From positions 2,232,001 to 2,296,000 of the forward strand of contig NZ_FPEI01000006.1 of assembly GCF_900117415.1 (NCBI RefSeq): DNA of 64,000 bases. The letters run 5' to 3'. The notes beneath the pieces are model-generated. The model was not told the origin of the DNA, ran no database searches, and was given only the letters and a program-made list of their open reading frames with translations. This document shows, one piece after another, positions 41,857-51,963 of the stretch; the stretch's first letter is position 1, and each line of letters opens with the position of its first letter. The stretch is from Hyphomicrobium sp. CS1BSMeth3. GTDB lineage: Bacteria > Pseudomonadota > Alphaproteobacteria > Rhizobiales > Hyphomicrobiaceae. Both the position numbers and the translations under genes were made by a program.

Positions 41857-42213
41857 ATGCGAAAGCTCATTCTCGCCTTGCTCATGGGGAGTGCGCTGGC
41901 GGTATCGCCAGCGCACGCGCAGCAACAGCCGCCGGCCTTCGAGCCGCGCGACGAAACTCCCGAGATGTATCCCGACGCGCCCAATCGCGAGGACACCTTC
42001 TACTTCTGCATTGCCTGCCATTCATTCAAAATCGTGGCGCAGCAGGGGCTCAGCCGACAGCGGTGGGATGAAGTGCTCTCGTGGATGACGGAGCGGCACA
42101 AAATGCCGGACGTGCAGGGCGAGGATCGCGAGAAGATCCTCGACTATCTCTCGACCGCGTTTCCCGAGCGCCAGCAGCAGCGCGGCTGGAAGAACCCGTT
42201 CGCGCCACAATAG
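41857..42213 (+). CDS. Exported c-type cytochrome, SorB-like
   Basis: A 118-residue monohaem cytochrome c. Residues 1-22 are a signal peptide (MRKLILALLMGSALAVSPAHA). The haem site is CIACH, and a methionine (HKMPD) about 37 residues later is the likely sixth ligand. It is 11 bases downstream of the sulfite dehydrogenase gene and is its probable electron acceptor. The ORF is open upstream, but the signal peptide fixes the start at 41857. Confidence 0.85.
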   Translation: MRKLILALLMGSALAVSPAHAQQQPPAFEPRDETPEMYPDAPNREDTFYFCIACHSFKIVAQQGLSRQRWDEVLSWMTERHKMPDVQGEDREKILDYLSTAFPERQQQRGWKNPFAPQ

Positions 42214-42243
42214 ACGCACCGAAGCGCGACGAGCCGAGCGAGA

Positions 42244-43347
42244 TCACGCCTTGCTCAGCACGCCGCCGGTGAGCGGGACACGCACGCCGGTCGTGCCGGG
42301 GAAGGTGATGGGCCGCAGGTCGAGCGCGCGCACGGCAAGATAGGCCCAGGCCTCGGCCTCGACCGCATCGCCGTCGAAACCGAGTGCTTCGACCGGCACC
42401 ACGGCCGCGTGCACCAAACCCGCGAGCATCGACATGAGCGTGCGGTTGCGCCGACCACCGCCGGAAACGATCCACATGCGCGGCTCCTCCGGCACGTGCT
42501 CGCGCGCACGCGCGATCGCCGAGGCCGTAAAGGCAGTCAGAGTTGCCGCGCCATCCTCTGTTGAAAGCGGCTCCACGAGCGCGACATCGAAAGCATTGCG
42601 GTCGAGCGACTTCGGAACCGACGCCGCGAAGTGATTGTGCCGCAGATAGGCGGACACATAGTCCTCTTGCACCGTCCCGCGTGCGGCGAGCGCGCCATCC
42701 TCGTCGCGCGGCGCGCCGGTCCGCTTCATGATCCAATCGTCGATCATGGCATTGCCCGGGCCGGTATCGAAGGCGATCAGCGAGCCGTTGGCGCCGATCC
42801 AGGTGATGTTCGCGACGCCGCCGATATTGACGAAGGCCACTGGCCGTTCGGGCGCCTTCGCCGCCATGGCGCGATGGTAGACGGGTGCGAGCGGCGCGCC
42901 CTGCCCACCTGCCGCGCAATCGGCGGCCCTCAGATCGTGCATGACGTCGATGCCTGTCGCCGCCGCGAGCGCCGATCCGTCACCGATCTGGACAGTCAGC
43001 CCCTTGTCGGGCTCGTGCAGCACCGTCTGGCCATGAAAGCCGATCACGTCGATGGCCGAGGGCTGCAGCATCCGGTCGCCGATGAAGCGCAGGACGGCCT
43101 CGGCATGGAGCCTGGTCAGCTCGGCCTCGACGCCGGCGAGCTCTCCGGGCCTTTCCTCCCGCTTCTTGATGGCCGTGGCATCGCCGAGCGCACCCCGCAA
43201 GCGCTGCCGGAAGACCGGGTCGTAGTCCACGCCTCCCGCGGCCAGGCGGCGCACGTGGTCCTCCCCGTCGGTCTCGATGAGGGCAATGTCAATGCCGTCC
43301 ATCGACGTGCCGCTCATCAGTCCCAGCGCGCGCCTGATCTTGCCCAT
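42244..43347 (-). CDS. anmK: Anhydro-N-acetylmuramic acid kinase
   Basis: Recycles cell-wall sugar by converting 1,6-anhydro-MurNAc and ATP to MurNAc-6-phosphate. 367 residues from the ATG at 43347, which has AGGAAGG upstream. Motifs: [12 protein letters not shown] (phosphate 1), [25 protein letters not shown], the catalytic-type aspartate in [15 protein letters not shown] and [13 protein letters not shown]. It is divergent from tyrS, the common order in this bacterial class. Confidence 0.95.
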   Translation of the reverse strand: MGKIRRALGLMSGTSMDGIDIALIETDGEDHVRRLAAGGVDYDPVFRQRLRGALGDATAIKKREERPGELAGVEAELTRLHAEAVLRFIGDRMLQPSAIDVIGFHGQTVLHEPDKGLTVQIGDGSALAAATGIDVMHDLRAADCAAGGQGAPLAPVYHRAMAAKAPERPVAFVNIGGVANITWIGANGSLIAFDTGPGNAMIDDWIMKRTGAPRDEDGALAARGTVQEDYVSAYLRHNHFAASVPKSLDRNAFDVALVEPLSTEDGAATLTAFTASAIARAREHVPEEPRMWIVSGGGRRNRTLMSMLAGLVHAAVVPVEALGFDGDAVEAEAWAYLAVRALDLRPITFPGTTGVRVPLTGGVLSKA

Positions 43348-43433
43348 GGCGGCCTTCCTGTGCAATTTGCCCCGACCCTGCTATCCCCCTGCCGCGTCGA
43401 TGCGGCGTGGATGCGACCGAAAGCCCGACGATC

Positions 43434-44690
43434 ATGGCAAAGCACACATCCGATTTCCTCAACATACTGGCCGAGCGTGGCTTTATCCACCAGTGCTCGG
43501 ACTTCGAGGGGCTCGATGCCCTCGCCGCCAAGGGCGAGATCGTGTCGTACGTCGGCTACGACTGCACGGCGCCCTCGCTGCACATCGGGCACCTGCTCTC
43601 CATCATGATGCTGCACTGGCTCCAGAAGAGCGGGGGCGGCCGGCCCATCACGCTCATGGGCGGCGGCACGACGCGGGTCGGCGATCCCTCGGGCCGCGAC
43701 GAGACGCGGCGCATTCTGCCCATCGAGCAGATCGAGGCGAACAAGGACAGCATCAAGAAGGTCTTCGCCAAGTTCCTCTCGTTCGGCGACGCGCGCCACG
43801 ATGCGGTGATGGCGGACAATGCCGAGTGGCTGGCGCCGCTGAACTACATCGAGTTCCTGCGCGATGTCGGCCGCCACTTCTCCGTGAACCGGATGCTGTC
43901 GATGGACTCGGCGCGCATGCGCCTCGAGCGCGAGCAGGAGCTCTCTTTCATCGAGTTCAACTACATGCTGCTCCAGTCCTACGACTACGTGGAGCTCGCG
44001 CGGCGCTACAAATGCAATCTGCAGATGGGCGGGTCCGACCAGTGGGGCAATATCGTCTCCGGCATCGATCTCGGCCGACGCATGGGCACACATCAGTTGT
44101 ACGCGCTCACCTGTCCGCTGCTGACGACCGCGTCCGGCGCGAAGATGGGCAAGACGGCCGCGGGCGCCGTCTGGCTCAACGAGGACCAGCTTCCGGTCTA
44201 CGACTACTGGCAGATGTGGCGGAACACCGAGGATGCGGACGTCAGCCGCTTCCTGAAGCTCTTCACGCTGCTCCCGATGAGCGAGATCGCGAAGCTCGCA
44301 GGGCTCGGCGGCGCGGAGATCAACGAGGCGAAGAAGACGCTCGCCACGGAGGCAACCGCGCTCCTGCACGGGCGCGAGAAGGCCGAAGCCGCCGCGGAGA
44401 CGGCGCGGCGCACCTTCGAGCAGGGCGAGACGGCCGAAGGCCTGCCGACCATCGAGGTGCCGGTCGCAGATATCGAGAACGAGCTCGGCATTCTCGCCGC
44501 GTTCGTCACGGCCGGTCTCGTGAAGTCGAACAGCGAAGCGCGCCGCCAGATCCAAGCCGGCGGCCTGCGCGTGAACGATGCCGTAGTCAGCGACGAGAAG
44601 GCGAAGCTGCGCTTGGGTGATGTTTCCGCCGACGGCGTGATCAAGCTGAGCCTCGGCCGCAAAAAGCACGTGCTACTGCGGCCGGTATAG
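43434..44690 (+). CDS. tyrS: Tyrosyl-tRNA synthetase
   Basis: Charges tRNA-Tyr with tyrosine. 418 residues from the ATG at 43434; an earlier in-frame start lacks support. Class I motifs: SLHIGHL (HIGH), the tyrosine-binding region with YDY and GGSDQWGNI, and the flexible loop [14 protein letters not shown], a KMSKS variant. A C-terminal S4 RNA-binding domain is visible ([18 protein letters not shown]). It is convergent with the large AsmA-type gene, only ten bases away. Confidence 0.97.
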   Translation: MAKHTSDFLNILAERGFIHQCSDFEGLDALAAKGEIVSYVGYDCTAPSLHIGHLLSIMMLHWLQKSGGGRPITLMGGGTTRVGDPSGRDETRRILPIEQIEANKDSIKKVFAKFLSFGDARHDAVMADNAEWLAPLNYIEFLRDVGRHFSVNRMLSMDSARMRLEREQELSFIEFNYMLLQSYDYVELARRYKCNLQMGGSDQWGNIVSGIDLGRRMGTHQLYALTCPLLTTASGAKMGKTAAGAVWLNEDQLPVYDYWQMWRNTEDADVSRFLKLFTLLPMSEIAKLAGLGGAEINEAKKTLATEATALLHGREKAEAAAETARRTFEQGETAEGLPTIEVPVADIENELGILAAFVTAGLVKSNSEARRQIQAGGLRVNDAVVSDEKAKLRLGDVSADGVIKLSLGRKKHVLLRPV

Positions 44691-44700
44691 GCGCGAGGCA

Positions 44701-47700
44701 TCAATTCCGCTGAGGCGTGCTGGCGCGCGGGTCCGTCGTCGCAGTCCAGCCATCGGTGATCTCCGGCGTCACGCTCTTCGGGCGGGGACGTGCCTTCGGC
44801 GCAGCCTTCGCAGCGCTGGCATCCGGCGATGACGACTGTTCGGGACCGGTTGCGGGCGGACTTGCCATCGTCTGCGGCTGAGGTGCCCGGCGCGTCTGCG
44901 AGGGCGCGCGCCCGGGCGACACGGTCGGGTTGTTCGGCGCCATCTGGAAGATTTCGCGGAAGATGCCCGGTGTCATCAGTGACAGCGGGTTGGGGATGAA
45001 CTGCGGGTTGCTCATCGGGCCCTGGATCGCGAACGTCATCGCAAGAATGCCCTCGCGCCTCGGACCGGTGAGCACTTCGCCGAAAAGCGGCACACCGGAG
45101 AGCGCGCGATTGAGCCCGGAGAGCGGCGTATAGGTGCCGCCGAGGTGGACCTGCTCGGTGCGATAGTCGAGCTTACCGCGCAGCGTCGCGCCGAGCATGG
45201 GCCCGAGCACTTCCATATCCTCGATCACGAGCTGGCCGTTGCCGGTCGCGAAGGCCGCCCGCAGGCGGTCGAACTCGATCTGCTCCCGCACGACCTGCTG
45301 GTTGCGCGCGCCCTGCTTGATGGCCGGCTGGCCACCGTCGTTGTAGGCGGAGGCCATGTCGCTCACGACCGGATCGCCCATGACGCGGAAGCGGCGCACC
45401 CGCATGACACCGCGCCGCTCGGCCGCGCCGGCACCATCGAGATTGATCTCGAGCCGCCCTTCGCCGCCCTGCATGCTCCGGTAGATGCCAATGAGCTTCA
45501 GCGCCTCGCCCGTGTCCTCCGCATCGACGGTGAAAAGTCGCGGCGCGCCGTTCGTGCTCTTCATCGAGGCGCGTAGCGCACGGCCGTTGTCATGGCGGCC
45601 GCTGAATTGGATCTCGCGCACCTCGTGGCTGCGCGAACTGAAGCGCAGGCTCACGCCGCGGAGGCGCGGATCGGGATTGGTGGGGACATAGACATCCGGC
45701 ACACCCGTGACGGTGTCGATCTTGGCATCGAGATCGACACCGAGGGATTGGTTCTGCGACGCATTTTCGAGCGGCCGCTGGCCCGAGTTGACGCTGAGGA
45801 AGCCGCGGAAGATATTGCGGGCATCGAAACGTGCCCCCGTGGCCTTGATGTCCCATATGCGGTCGGGCCGCAGAACGCCTTTGACGCTGAGACTGCTCAC
45901 GGTATTGAGCGAGAAATCCGTAAAGAGATACTCGATGGGCCGGCTATCGGCGCCGAGCGCGACCCAGCCGTTGACACCGATGGTATCGCCATCCAGGCGG
46001 AAATTCTGCAGGACGACATTGCCGTCGCGCCGCTTGCCGATGTCGAACTTGAGCTCGGCGCGCTGTCCGGGCGGCTTTGTCCACGAGATGTCGCTCAGGT
46101 GAATCTCGGCAGGCGTGAGATCCGCCGAGACGCGGATGACCGGGCCATCGTCCTCACCCGGCCGTACCGTCAGATCGACGTCAACATCACCGCTGATGAG
46201 ATCACCGAGGCTGAGACCAAGCTGCGCCCGCTCGCTGTTGCCGAGCCTTGCGCGAAGGCGAAGTCCCTGCGCGTCGAGCTGCCCATTGCCCGCAAGCGCA
46301 TAGCGCCAGTTGAGCTTGGCGAGCACGCCATCGAGCAGCGCCTCACCCGCGACATCGACGATATTGTCGCGCGCTTCAGCACGGATCGAGGCACCCGAGA
46401 TGCTGTAGCGCCCGCCCAGCTTCCGCGCGTGTCCCTCGACGACAGTGGCCTTGCCCTCGACGATCTGCACATCCTGCATCGAGAGCCCCTGATGCAGGGG
46501 GAAGGCGAGGCTGAAGCGCGTATCGAGCTTGCCGTCGAAAGCGGCGCCTTCGAGCCAGCCGGAGCGCAGCAGTCCTACAGGGGGACGCGCGAGAAGATCG
46601 CCGAGCGCTCCCGCCGGCCCTGCCACACGCACATCGAGGCGCGCCTGCGGGCGTTCCTGATCGACACCGCTGACAACCAGGGCGCTGTCCTGAACCTGAA
46701 GCTGCTGGGTTGGCGATGCCCGGATGACGCCGTTGGGAATTTTGAGCGTCGCAGTCGTGCCCTCGACGCTCAGACGCGCCTCCCGGGCATCGAGCGGCGG
46801 CATCCCGTTGAGGTATTCGATCCCGATCTGCTCGGCGTCCAGGGTGAGGGACAGGGCGCGCTCGCGGAAGGAGGCTGGATCACGCCGGTCGATCCGATCG
46901 CGCCGCTCGTTCGTCATGCTGAAGGCGCCGCCACTGAGGCGGCCGGTCACGAGGTGGCCCGCGACCCACTTGCGCGTCTGCGGCGCCAGGCTCTGCGGCC
47001 ACATGGTCTTGAGCGCATCGAGCGACATCGGTCCGATGCGCCCATCCAATCGGGCGACGCGCGCGCTGCCCGAGGCGGCGACCCCGCCGACCATCGCAAC
47101 CTTAGCCTCGCCGGCCGTCATCTGGAACTCGGAGATCTCGACGTGGCCGCTCGCGGGAAAGGCCGTGCCGCGCAGGATCAGGGAAGAGAGCGGCAGCGGC
47201 GCCGCGCCAAGATCGTCGGCCCTCAGCAGACCGTCGACGCCATGCGCCTCGAAGCGCCAACCCGGAACGCCGTCGCTGCCAGCAACCTGCGAGATCTCTC
47301 CCTTGAGCGTCGCGTGGCTCTGCCGCCAGCGCAATGTCGAGGGCGCAATGACGAGCTTGCGCTCAGCGCCCCCTTCGTAGCTCGCCTTGATCTCGCCGCC
47401 GGCAAGATCGAGCGGCACCTTGCCGAGCCAAGGCAGATGCACGAGCCCCTCACCGAGCGCGACGTCGAATGTGCCGCCGATCACGTCGCCCTGGCGTGAA
47501 AGCTCGATCGTGCCGGAGCCCTTGAGCGGCAGGTCGATCCCCTCGAGAAGCTCGAGACCGGACTGGCCGAGCGCCACGCTCCGCGGGACCAGCTCATCGA
47601 CCTCGACCTTCATGGTCAGACGGTCGCGGCTTTCGGAGTCTTCCATGCGGAAGTTGTATTTGAAGGCTGTCCCCGTCCCCGCCATCGTGCCGGTGCCCGA

Positions 47701-48555
47701 AATGACGCTGCGCTGCGAGCGGTGACGCAGCGAAAGCTCGAGGCTCGGAAGCTGGAAGAGCCGCTGCTGGCGATCGTCGGAGACAATGAGCGAGGCGTCC
47801 TTGAGGCCGAGCGTCTCGAGGAAGGATGCAGCCCCCTTGCGCCGCCGCATTTCGCCCGCGAGCTCCGCCACGCGGCGCGCCACGTCGATGCGATCGCGCA
47901 TGATCGTGACGGTCTTGGCGACTTCGGTTTCCTGCGGCGCCGCCTTGCCCGGCTGGCCAGCCGGCCCTGGAGGCATCGTGAGCGTGCGGCCCTGAAGATC
48001 ATGGCCATAGCCGAGCATGTAGGAGGGCCGGTCGGCAGCAAACAGCACGACGCGCGGCTGGAGGAGATCGATGCGCGCCGGCGCGATCCGCCCCGTCCTC
48101 AGGGCGCGGAGGCTGAGCTGCACGGAGGCGCGCGAGGCGAGCGCCACGACGCTGCCGGTATCCTCCGTAAGGCGGACGCTCGTCAGGCGAAACTCGACGG
48201 CCCCCTCGGGCGTGAGCTGGACAATGGCGTCCTCGACGCGGAACTGGACGCCGGGCATCTCGTCGTTGAGCCCACGCTGAATAGGCTCGACGAGGAAGGA
48301 GACCGAGATCGGGCCATTCAACAGGCGCAGATACAGGAGCCCGACAGCAAGCAGGCACAGCGGCACCACGACGGCCGCCGTCATCGCCGCAGCGCGACTA
48401 CAACCTTTGAGCCAGGGTGGCGCCGTGCGCTTACGGCGCGCACCCGGCGGCACCTCAGAGCGAATCGATTCGGGGGCGGAGGCAGCAGCGGGCGCCTGCG
48501 GGCCGGGCGCGGCGCCGCCGGTCTCACCATTCGCTTGGCCGAGCGGGCCATGCAT
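44701..48555 (-). CDS. Large AsmA/YhdP-type inner-membrane protein
   Basis: A 1284-residue protein. The first 52 residues are cytosolic and proline/alanine-rich. One membrane helix follows (AAAMTAAVVVPLCLLAVGLLYLRLL). The rest is a long periplasmic beta-rich part. It matches the DUF3971/AsmA_2 layout of YhdP and its relatives, which bridge inner and outer membrane and move phospholipid. C-terminal AsmA-like segments include YTPLSGLNRALSGVPLFGEVLTGPRREGILAMTF and NPLSLMTPGIFREIF. The tail is proline-rich and low complexity. GGGGAAG precedes the ATG. A very long open frame on the opposite strand is a codon-bias shadow. Confidence 0.88.
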   Translation of the reverse strand: MHGPLGQANGETGGAAPGPQAPAAASAPESIRSEVPPGARRKRTAPPWLKGCSRAAAMTAAVVVPLCLLAVGLLYLRLLNGPISVSFLVEPIQRGLNDEMPGVQFRVEDAIVQLTPEGAVEFRLTSVRLTEDTGSVVALASRASVQLSLRALRTGRIAPARIDLLQPRVVLFAADRPSYMLGYGHDLQGRTLTMPPGPAGQPGKAAPQETEVAKTVTIMRDRIDVARRVAELAGEMRRRKGAASFLETLGLKDASLIVSDDRQQRLFQLPSLELSLRHRSQRSVISGTGTMAGTGTAFKYNFRMEDSESRDRLTMKVEVDELVPRSVALGQSGLELLEGIDLPLKGSGTIELSRQGDVIGGTFDVALGEGLVHLPWLGKVPLDLAGGEIKASYEGGAERKLVIAPSTLRWRQSHATLKGEISQVAGSDGVPGWRFEAHGVDGLLRADDLGAAPLPLSSLILRGTAFPASGHVEISEFQMTAGEAKVAMVGGVAASGSARVARLDGRIGPMSLDALKTMWPQSLAPQTRKWVAGHLVTGRLSGGAFSMTNERRDRIDRRDPASFRERALSLTLDAEQIGIEYLNGMPPLDAREARLSVEGTTATLKIPNGVIRASPTQQLQVQDSALVVSGVDQERPQARLDVRVAGPAGALGDLLARPPVGLLRSGWLEGAAFDGKLDTRFSLAFPLHQGLSMQDVQIVEGKATVVEGHARKLGGRYSISGASIRAEARDNIVDVAGEALLDGVLAKLNWRYALAGNGQLDAQGLRLRARLGNSERAQLGLSLGDLISGDVDVDLTVRPGEDDGPVIRVSADLTPAEIHLSDISWTKPPGQRAELKFDIGKRRDGNVVLQNFRLDGDTIGVNGWVALGADSRPIEYLFTDFSLNTVSSLSVKGVLRPDRIWDIKATGARFDARNIFRGFLSVNSGQRPLENASQNQSLGVDLDAKIDTVTGVPDVYVPTNPDPRLRGVSLRFSSRSHEVREIQFSGRHDNGRALRASMKSTNGAPRLFTVDAEDTGEALKLIGIYRSMQGGEGRLEINLDGAGAAERRGVMRVRRFRVMGDPVVSDMASAYNDGGQPAIKQGARNQQVVREQIEFDRLRAAFATGNGQLVIEDMEVLGPMLGATLRGKLDYRTEQVHLGGTYTPLSGLNRALSGVPLFGEVLTGPRREGILAMTFAIQGPMSNPQFIPNPLSLMTPGIFREIFQMAPNNPTVSPGRAPSQTRRAPQPQTMASPPATGPEQSSSPDASAAKAAPKARPRPKSVTPEITDGWTATTDPRASTPQRN

Positions 48556-48900
48556 CGCCGACTTCCCCTAACCCGTTGACCGATCACGCATCTCATCGGC
48601 CCGAGCCAGCGCCGCGCGTAGCAGCGCAATCTGTGGGCGGCGAGATCCGGGACCCAGCACGTCGGTTTGCCCCCCAGGGCGTCTCACTGGAAATGACCCG
48701 AGCAATGCGACTTTATTGCGTCGCGACAACTGCTTGGCCTCGCCAGCCGGACACGTCGTAGTCCTGGATGACCGCGCTGCACATCCTTGGCATCGTCACC
48801 ACGATTCGGTACGAGAGATCTTAACGCCCGAGGACCGGGCGCACGTGATCCTCAGCGCACGATCGGACTAGAAAAACGACCGAACGAGGGCATTTCCCCG
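48556..48900. other. Intergenic stretch with divergent promoters
   Basis: 345 bases between the AsmA-type gene (minus) and bcp (plus). It should hold both promoters. A small hairpin (GCGAC/GTCGC around 48715-48730) is the only structure noticed. No consensus promoter stands out. Confidence 0.4.
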
Positions 48901-49383
48901 ATGAACACATCCCCGGTCGAAAAAGGTGACAAAGTACCAGCGTTCAAACTGCCGACGGACGACGGCGACACCGTCAGTCCAGCAGATCTCGCGGGAAGCC
49001 CCGCCGTCATCTACTTCTATCCGAAGGACGACACCCCCGGCTGCACGACAGAGGCCAAGGACTTCACGCGACTTGCCCGCGAGTTCCGAAAGGCCGGTGT
49101 CGCGGTGGTCGGCATCTCGCCGGACAGCGTGAAGAAGCACCAGAAGTTCCGCGAGAAGCACGAGCTCGACGTGCGCCTTGCCGCCGACGAGGACCATTCG
49201 GTCGCCGAAAAGTTCGGCGTCTGGATCGAGAAATCCATGTACGGGCGCAAGTACATGGGCGTCGACCGCGCGACCTTCCTGATCGATGCCAAGGGGCGCA
49301 TCGCGGAGGCTTGGCGCAAGGTCAAGGTGCCGGGACACGCGGAGGAAGTTCTGGAAGCGGCACGGCGGTTGAGCAAGGGATAG
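48901..49383 (+). CDS. bcp: Peroxiredoxin of the Bcp/PrxQ type, one-cysteine form
   Basis: A 160-residue thiol peroxidase that reduces hydroperoxides. The peroxidatic cysteine is in DDTPGCTTEAKDF. It is the only cysteine in the protein: the resolving cysteine five residues later in E. coli Bcp is absent, so this is a one-cysteine form that would need an outside thiol partner. The start at 48901 has GAGGG about 10 bases upstream, and the family N-terminus (GDKVPAFKLPTDDG) follows at once. Confidence 0.93.
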   Translation: MNTSPVEKGDKVPAFKLPTDDGDTVSPADLAGSPAVIYFYPKDDTPGCTTEAKDFTRLAREFRKAGVAVVGISPDSVKKHQKFREKHELDVRLAADEDHSVAEKFGVWIEKSMYGRKYMGVDRATFLIDAKGRIAEAWRKVKVPGHAEEVLEAARRLSKG

Positions 49384-49456
49384 CGGCTCGACGATTCGTC
49401 ACACCGTCCGCGCTGCGATGCTGGCGGGATTGTGACAGATTTCACGTTCGTTCGCA

Positions 49457-49481
49457 GGAACTTATTTGCACGGCAAGCATT
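49457..49481 (+). promoter_or_regulatory. Imperfect EcfG-like promoter of the PRC-barrel gene
   Basis: GGAAC (49457-49461), 16 bases, CATT. The -35 is perfect, while the -10 differs from CGTT at one base. It lies about 110 bases before the start codon. Confidence 0.25.
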
Positions 49482-49591
49482 GTTGGAATCGCGCCGACAC
49501 ACCAAATAGGGCGGGTCTGACCGCCCTCGATCTGATGGTCGGACGAGCGCGCCATAGGACGCGTTCAGATGTGAAGAAGGACACTCGTGTG

Positions 49592-50197
49592 ATGCGACGC
49601 CTCTCCCTTGCTCTTGTTGCAGCTTCCGTCATCGCGGCCGGCGCGCCGGCCATTGCCCAGCAGCAGAGCCCGGCTCCTGCGACCGCGCCTCAGACTGAAG
49701 TGTCGATCCCCCGCGGCGTATTTTTCCGCGGTCAGGTCGATGGGCAAATCCTCTCGAGCGACAACCTGATCGGCGGAAAGATTTATGCGCCCGACGGCAA
49801 GATCATTGCCGACATCGAGGAGCTGATCCTGACGTCCGATCTCCGCGTCGAAGGTGTGGTCGTCAAGACGGGTGGTTTCCTCGGCGCGGGCCAGAAGCGG
49901 CTCGGCCTGCGCTTCTCCGCGCTTCGCTTTGGTCCCGACGGCAAGATCACGGTGCCGGAGCTGACCAAGGAAGTGATCGCGGCGCTCCCGGCCTATGAGC
50001 GCAAGACGCCGCGCAAGACTTTGCTCGAGCGGGCGGCCGAGAACGCGCGCTCGATCGCCGATCGCAGCATGGAGACTGCCAAGCCGGCCATCGATCAGGC
50101 TTCCGAGGCGGCGAAGGACGCCTATGAGAAGGCCAAGGAAGCCACCAAGGAAGCTTACGATAAGGCCAAGGAATCCGTGCAGCAGCCGAAGCAGTAA
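49592..50197 (+). CDS. Exported PRC-barrel protein with LEA-like helical tail
   Basis: A 201-residue secreted protein. Residues 1-24 are a signal peptide (RRLSLALVAASVIAAGAPAIAQ). Residues about 45-115 form a PRC-barrel (ILSSDNLIGGKIYAPDGKIIADIEELIL). The last 50 residues are an amphipathic helix of repeated 11-residue type (EAAKDAYEKAKEATKEAYDKAKE), like late-embryogenesis-abundant or apolipoprotein repeats. Such proteins are often tied to envelope stress or drying. A strong terminator follows 27 bases after the stop, so it is a single-gene unit. Confidence 0.75.
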   Translation: MRRLSLALVAASVIAAGAPAIAQQQSPAPATAPQTEVSIPRGVFFRGQVDGQILSSDNLIGGKIYAPDGKIIADIEELILTSDLRVEGVVVKTGGFLGAGQKRLGLRFSALRFGPDGKITVPELTKEVIAALPAYERKTPRKTLLERAAENARSIADRSMETAKPAIDQASEAAKDAYEKAKEATKEAYDKAKESVQQPKQ

Positions 50198-50223
50198 GGC
50201 GCGAATTCACGCTGAGAACAGGG

Positions 50224-50256
50224 CGGGCGTCGGCATCGGCTGGCGCCCGTTTTTTT
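50224..50256 (+). terminator. Intrinsic terminator after the PRC-barrel gene
   Basis: CGGGCG (50224-50229) and CGCCCG (50244-50249) with a 14-base loop, followed directly by seven T. Confidence 0.8.
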
Positions 50257-50286
50257 GCTCTGGAGTGTGTGGCAGGCGGCTGCGCG

Positions 50287-51570
50287 TCAGGCCCGCGCGC
50301 TCTCCATGATGGCCGCGACGCCCATACCACCGGCCGTACAGATCGAGATGAGCCCGCGCCCGCCATTCTCGCCGAGAAGCTTCGCGAGCAGCGCCGCGAT
50401 CCGCCCGCCGGTTGCCGCAAAGGGATGGCCGACGGCCAGCGACGAGCCCTTCACGTTCATTCTCGTGCGGTCGATGCTTCCGAGCGGCACATCCTTGCCG
50501 AGCCGCGCCTTGCAGTAGGCCGGGTCTTCCCAGGCCTTCAGCGTTGCGAGCACCTGCGCGGCAAACGCCTCGTGGATCTCGTAGAATTCGAAGTCCTGCA
50601 ATGTCATGCCCGTGCGATCCAGAAGCCGCGAGACGGCAACGGTCGGCGCCATCAGCAGCCCTTCGCCGGCGACGAAATCGACAGCCGCGGTCTGCGCCGC
50701 CGTGAAATACGCAAGGATGGGCAGACCACGCGCCCGCGCCCACTCCTCGGAAGCGAGCAGCACCGCGGATGCGCCATCCGTGAGCGGCGTCGAGTTGCCG
50801 GCCGTGAGCGTGCCGCGCTCGGACTTGTCGAAGGCCGGTTTCAATGAGGCCAGCCGATCGATGCTGATGTCGGGACGCAGGTTGTTGTCGCGGAAGACGC
50901 CTGCGCACGGCACGATCAGGTCATCGAAGTAGCCGGTGCGATAGGCTTCCGCCGCCTTGATGTGGCTCTCGTAGGCGAGCTGGTCCTGGTCCTGGCGCGC
51001 GATCTTCCAGTGCTGGGCCATCAGCTCCGTGTGCTGGCCCATGGAGAGGCCGGTGCGCGGCTCCGCAACCGAAGGCGGCAGCGGCGCCAACTCGCGCGGC
51101 GAGAATCCTTTGAAGGCCCCGAGCTTCTCGCCGAACGAGCGGCCTTGCTGGGCAGCCACCAGCCGCTTCGCGAGCGGCTTCGATACGACGATCGGCGCGT
51201 CCGAGGTCGTGTCGGAACCGCACGCGATCCCCGACTCGATCTCGCCGATGGCGATCTTGGCCGCGATGCCCATGGCGGCCTGCAGGCCGGTGCCGCAGGC
51301 CTGGATCAATGTGATGCCCGGCGTGGTCGGCGCGAGCTTGGTGCCGAGGACGGCCTCGCGCGCAAGGTTCCAGTCCCGAGAGTGTGAGACGACCGCGCCG
51401 CCGACCACCTCGTCGATATGGACGCCCGCGAGGTTGTAGCGGTCGACAAGGCCGCTCAGCGCGGCCGTCAGCATGTCGAGGTTGCCGAGATCAGCGTACA
51501 GCGTGTTCGAGCGGCAAAAGGGAATGCGCGTGCCGCCGACGACGGCCACCTTCCGTGTGGATTGTTGCAT
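50287..51570 (-). CDS. Acetyl-CoA C-acyltransferase (thiolase), FadI-like
   Basis: A 427-residue thiolase for the last step of fatty-acid beta-oxidation or for the reverse condensation. The acyl-carrying cysteine is C92 (IQACGTGLQ). Other active-site residues are the histidines in EIHEAFA and GHPFAATGGR and the second cysteine in SICTAGGMG. The length is above that of PhaA-type enzymes (about 390) and close to FadI (about 430), which favours a degradative acyltransferase. It is a single gene, convergent with the PRC-barrel gene. Confidence 0.9.
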   Translation of the reverse strand: MQQSTRKVAVVGGTRIPFCRSNTLYADLGNLDMLTAALSGLVDRYNLAGVHIDEVVGGAVVSHSRDWNLAREAVLGTKLAPTTPGITLIQACGTGLQAAMGIAAKIAIGEIESGIACGSDTTSDAPIVVSKPLAKRLVAAQQGRSFGEKLGAFKGFSPRELAPLPPSVAEPRTGLSMGQHTELMAQHWKIARQDQDQLAYESHIKAAEAYRTGYFDDLIVPCAGVFRDNNLRPDISIDRLASLKPAFDKSERGTLTAGNSTPLTDGASAVLLASEEWARARGLPILAYFTAAQTAAVDFVAGEGLLMAPTVAVSRLLDRTGMTLQDFEFYEIHEAFAAQVLATLKAWEDPAYCKARLGKDVPLGSIDRTRMNVKGSSLAVGHPFAATGGRIAALLAKLLGENGGRGLISICTAGGMGVAAIMESARA

Positions 51571-51963
51571 GATCCAGTCCTGCTCTGCCGTCCTGGCGCT
51601 TCATGTAGCTGGAATCGCCAGAGAGCGCCACGACGACCCTATTGCTCTCTGAACACCTATCCAATGAGCTCGGTTTCCATGCCGTACGCCCCTTGAACGG
51701 GCACTGACGGACTGGCGTGACTCGTTTGCATCATGGTCCCAGCAAGCGACGTCGGCAGGGGGCTCAGGTCTTCCAATTTCCTCCCAACTCCCGCATTAAC
51801 AATCTGTGGCGACATTGAGGCAAGCCTGTCCGCAGGCCTGCAGTTGGGGTCGAGATGCGCCACGTCCATGCGCAAATGCATCGACCGGAGCAAGGCGAAG
51901 ATTTGCCTGCCAATCTTCGCCCTGGGCTTTCATGTGCAAAAAACAAAAGCAGCGGATGCGGCG
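51571..51963. other. Intergenic stretch upstream of the L,D-transpeptidase
   Basis: 393 bases between two divergent genes. The transpeptidase frame is open through its second half, but the translation has no conserved features before the signal peptide. No clear promoter was identified. Confidence 0.4.

Noticed and set aside
45592-47499. A 635-codon open frame on plus inside the AsmA-type gene
   Set aside because: No recognisable domain, and the opposite strand encodes a coherent AsmA/YhdP protein with signal anchor and ribosome site.
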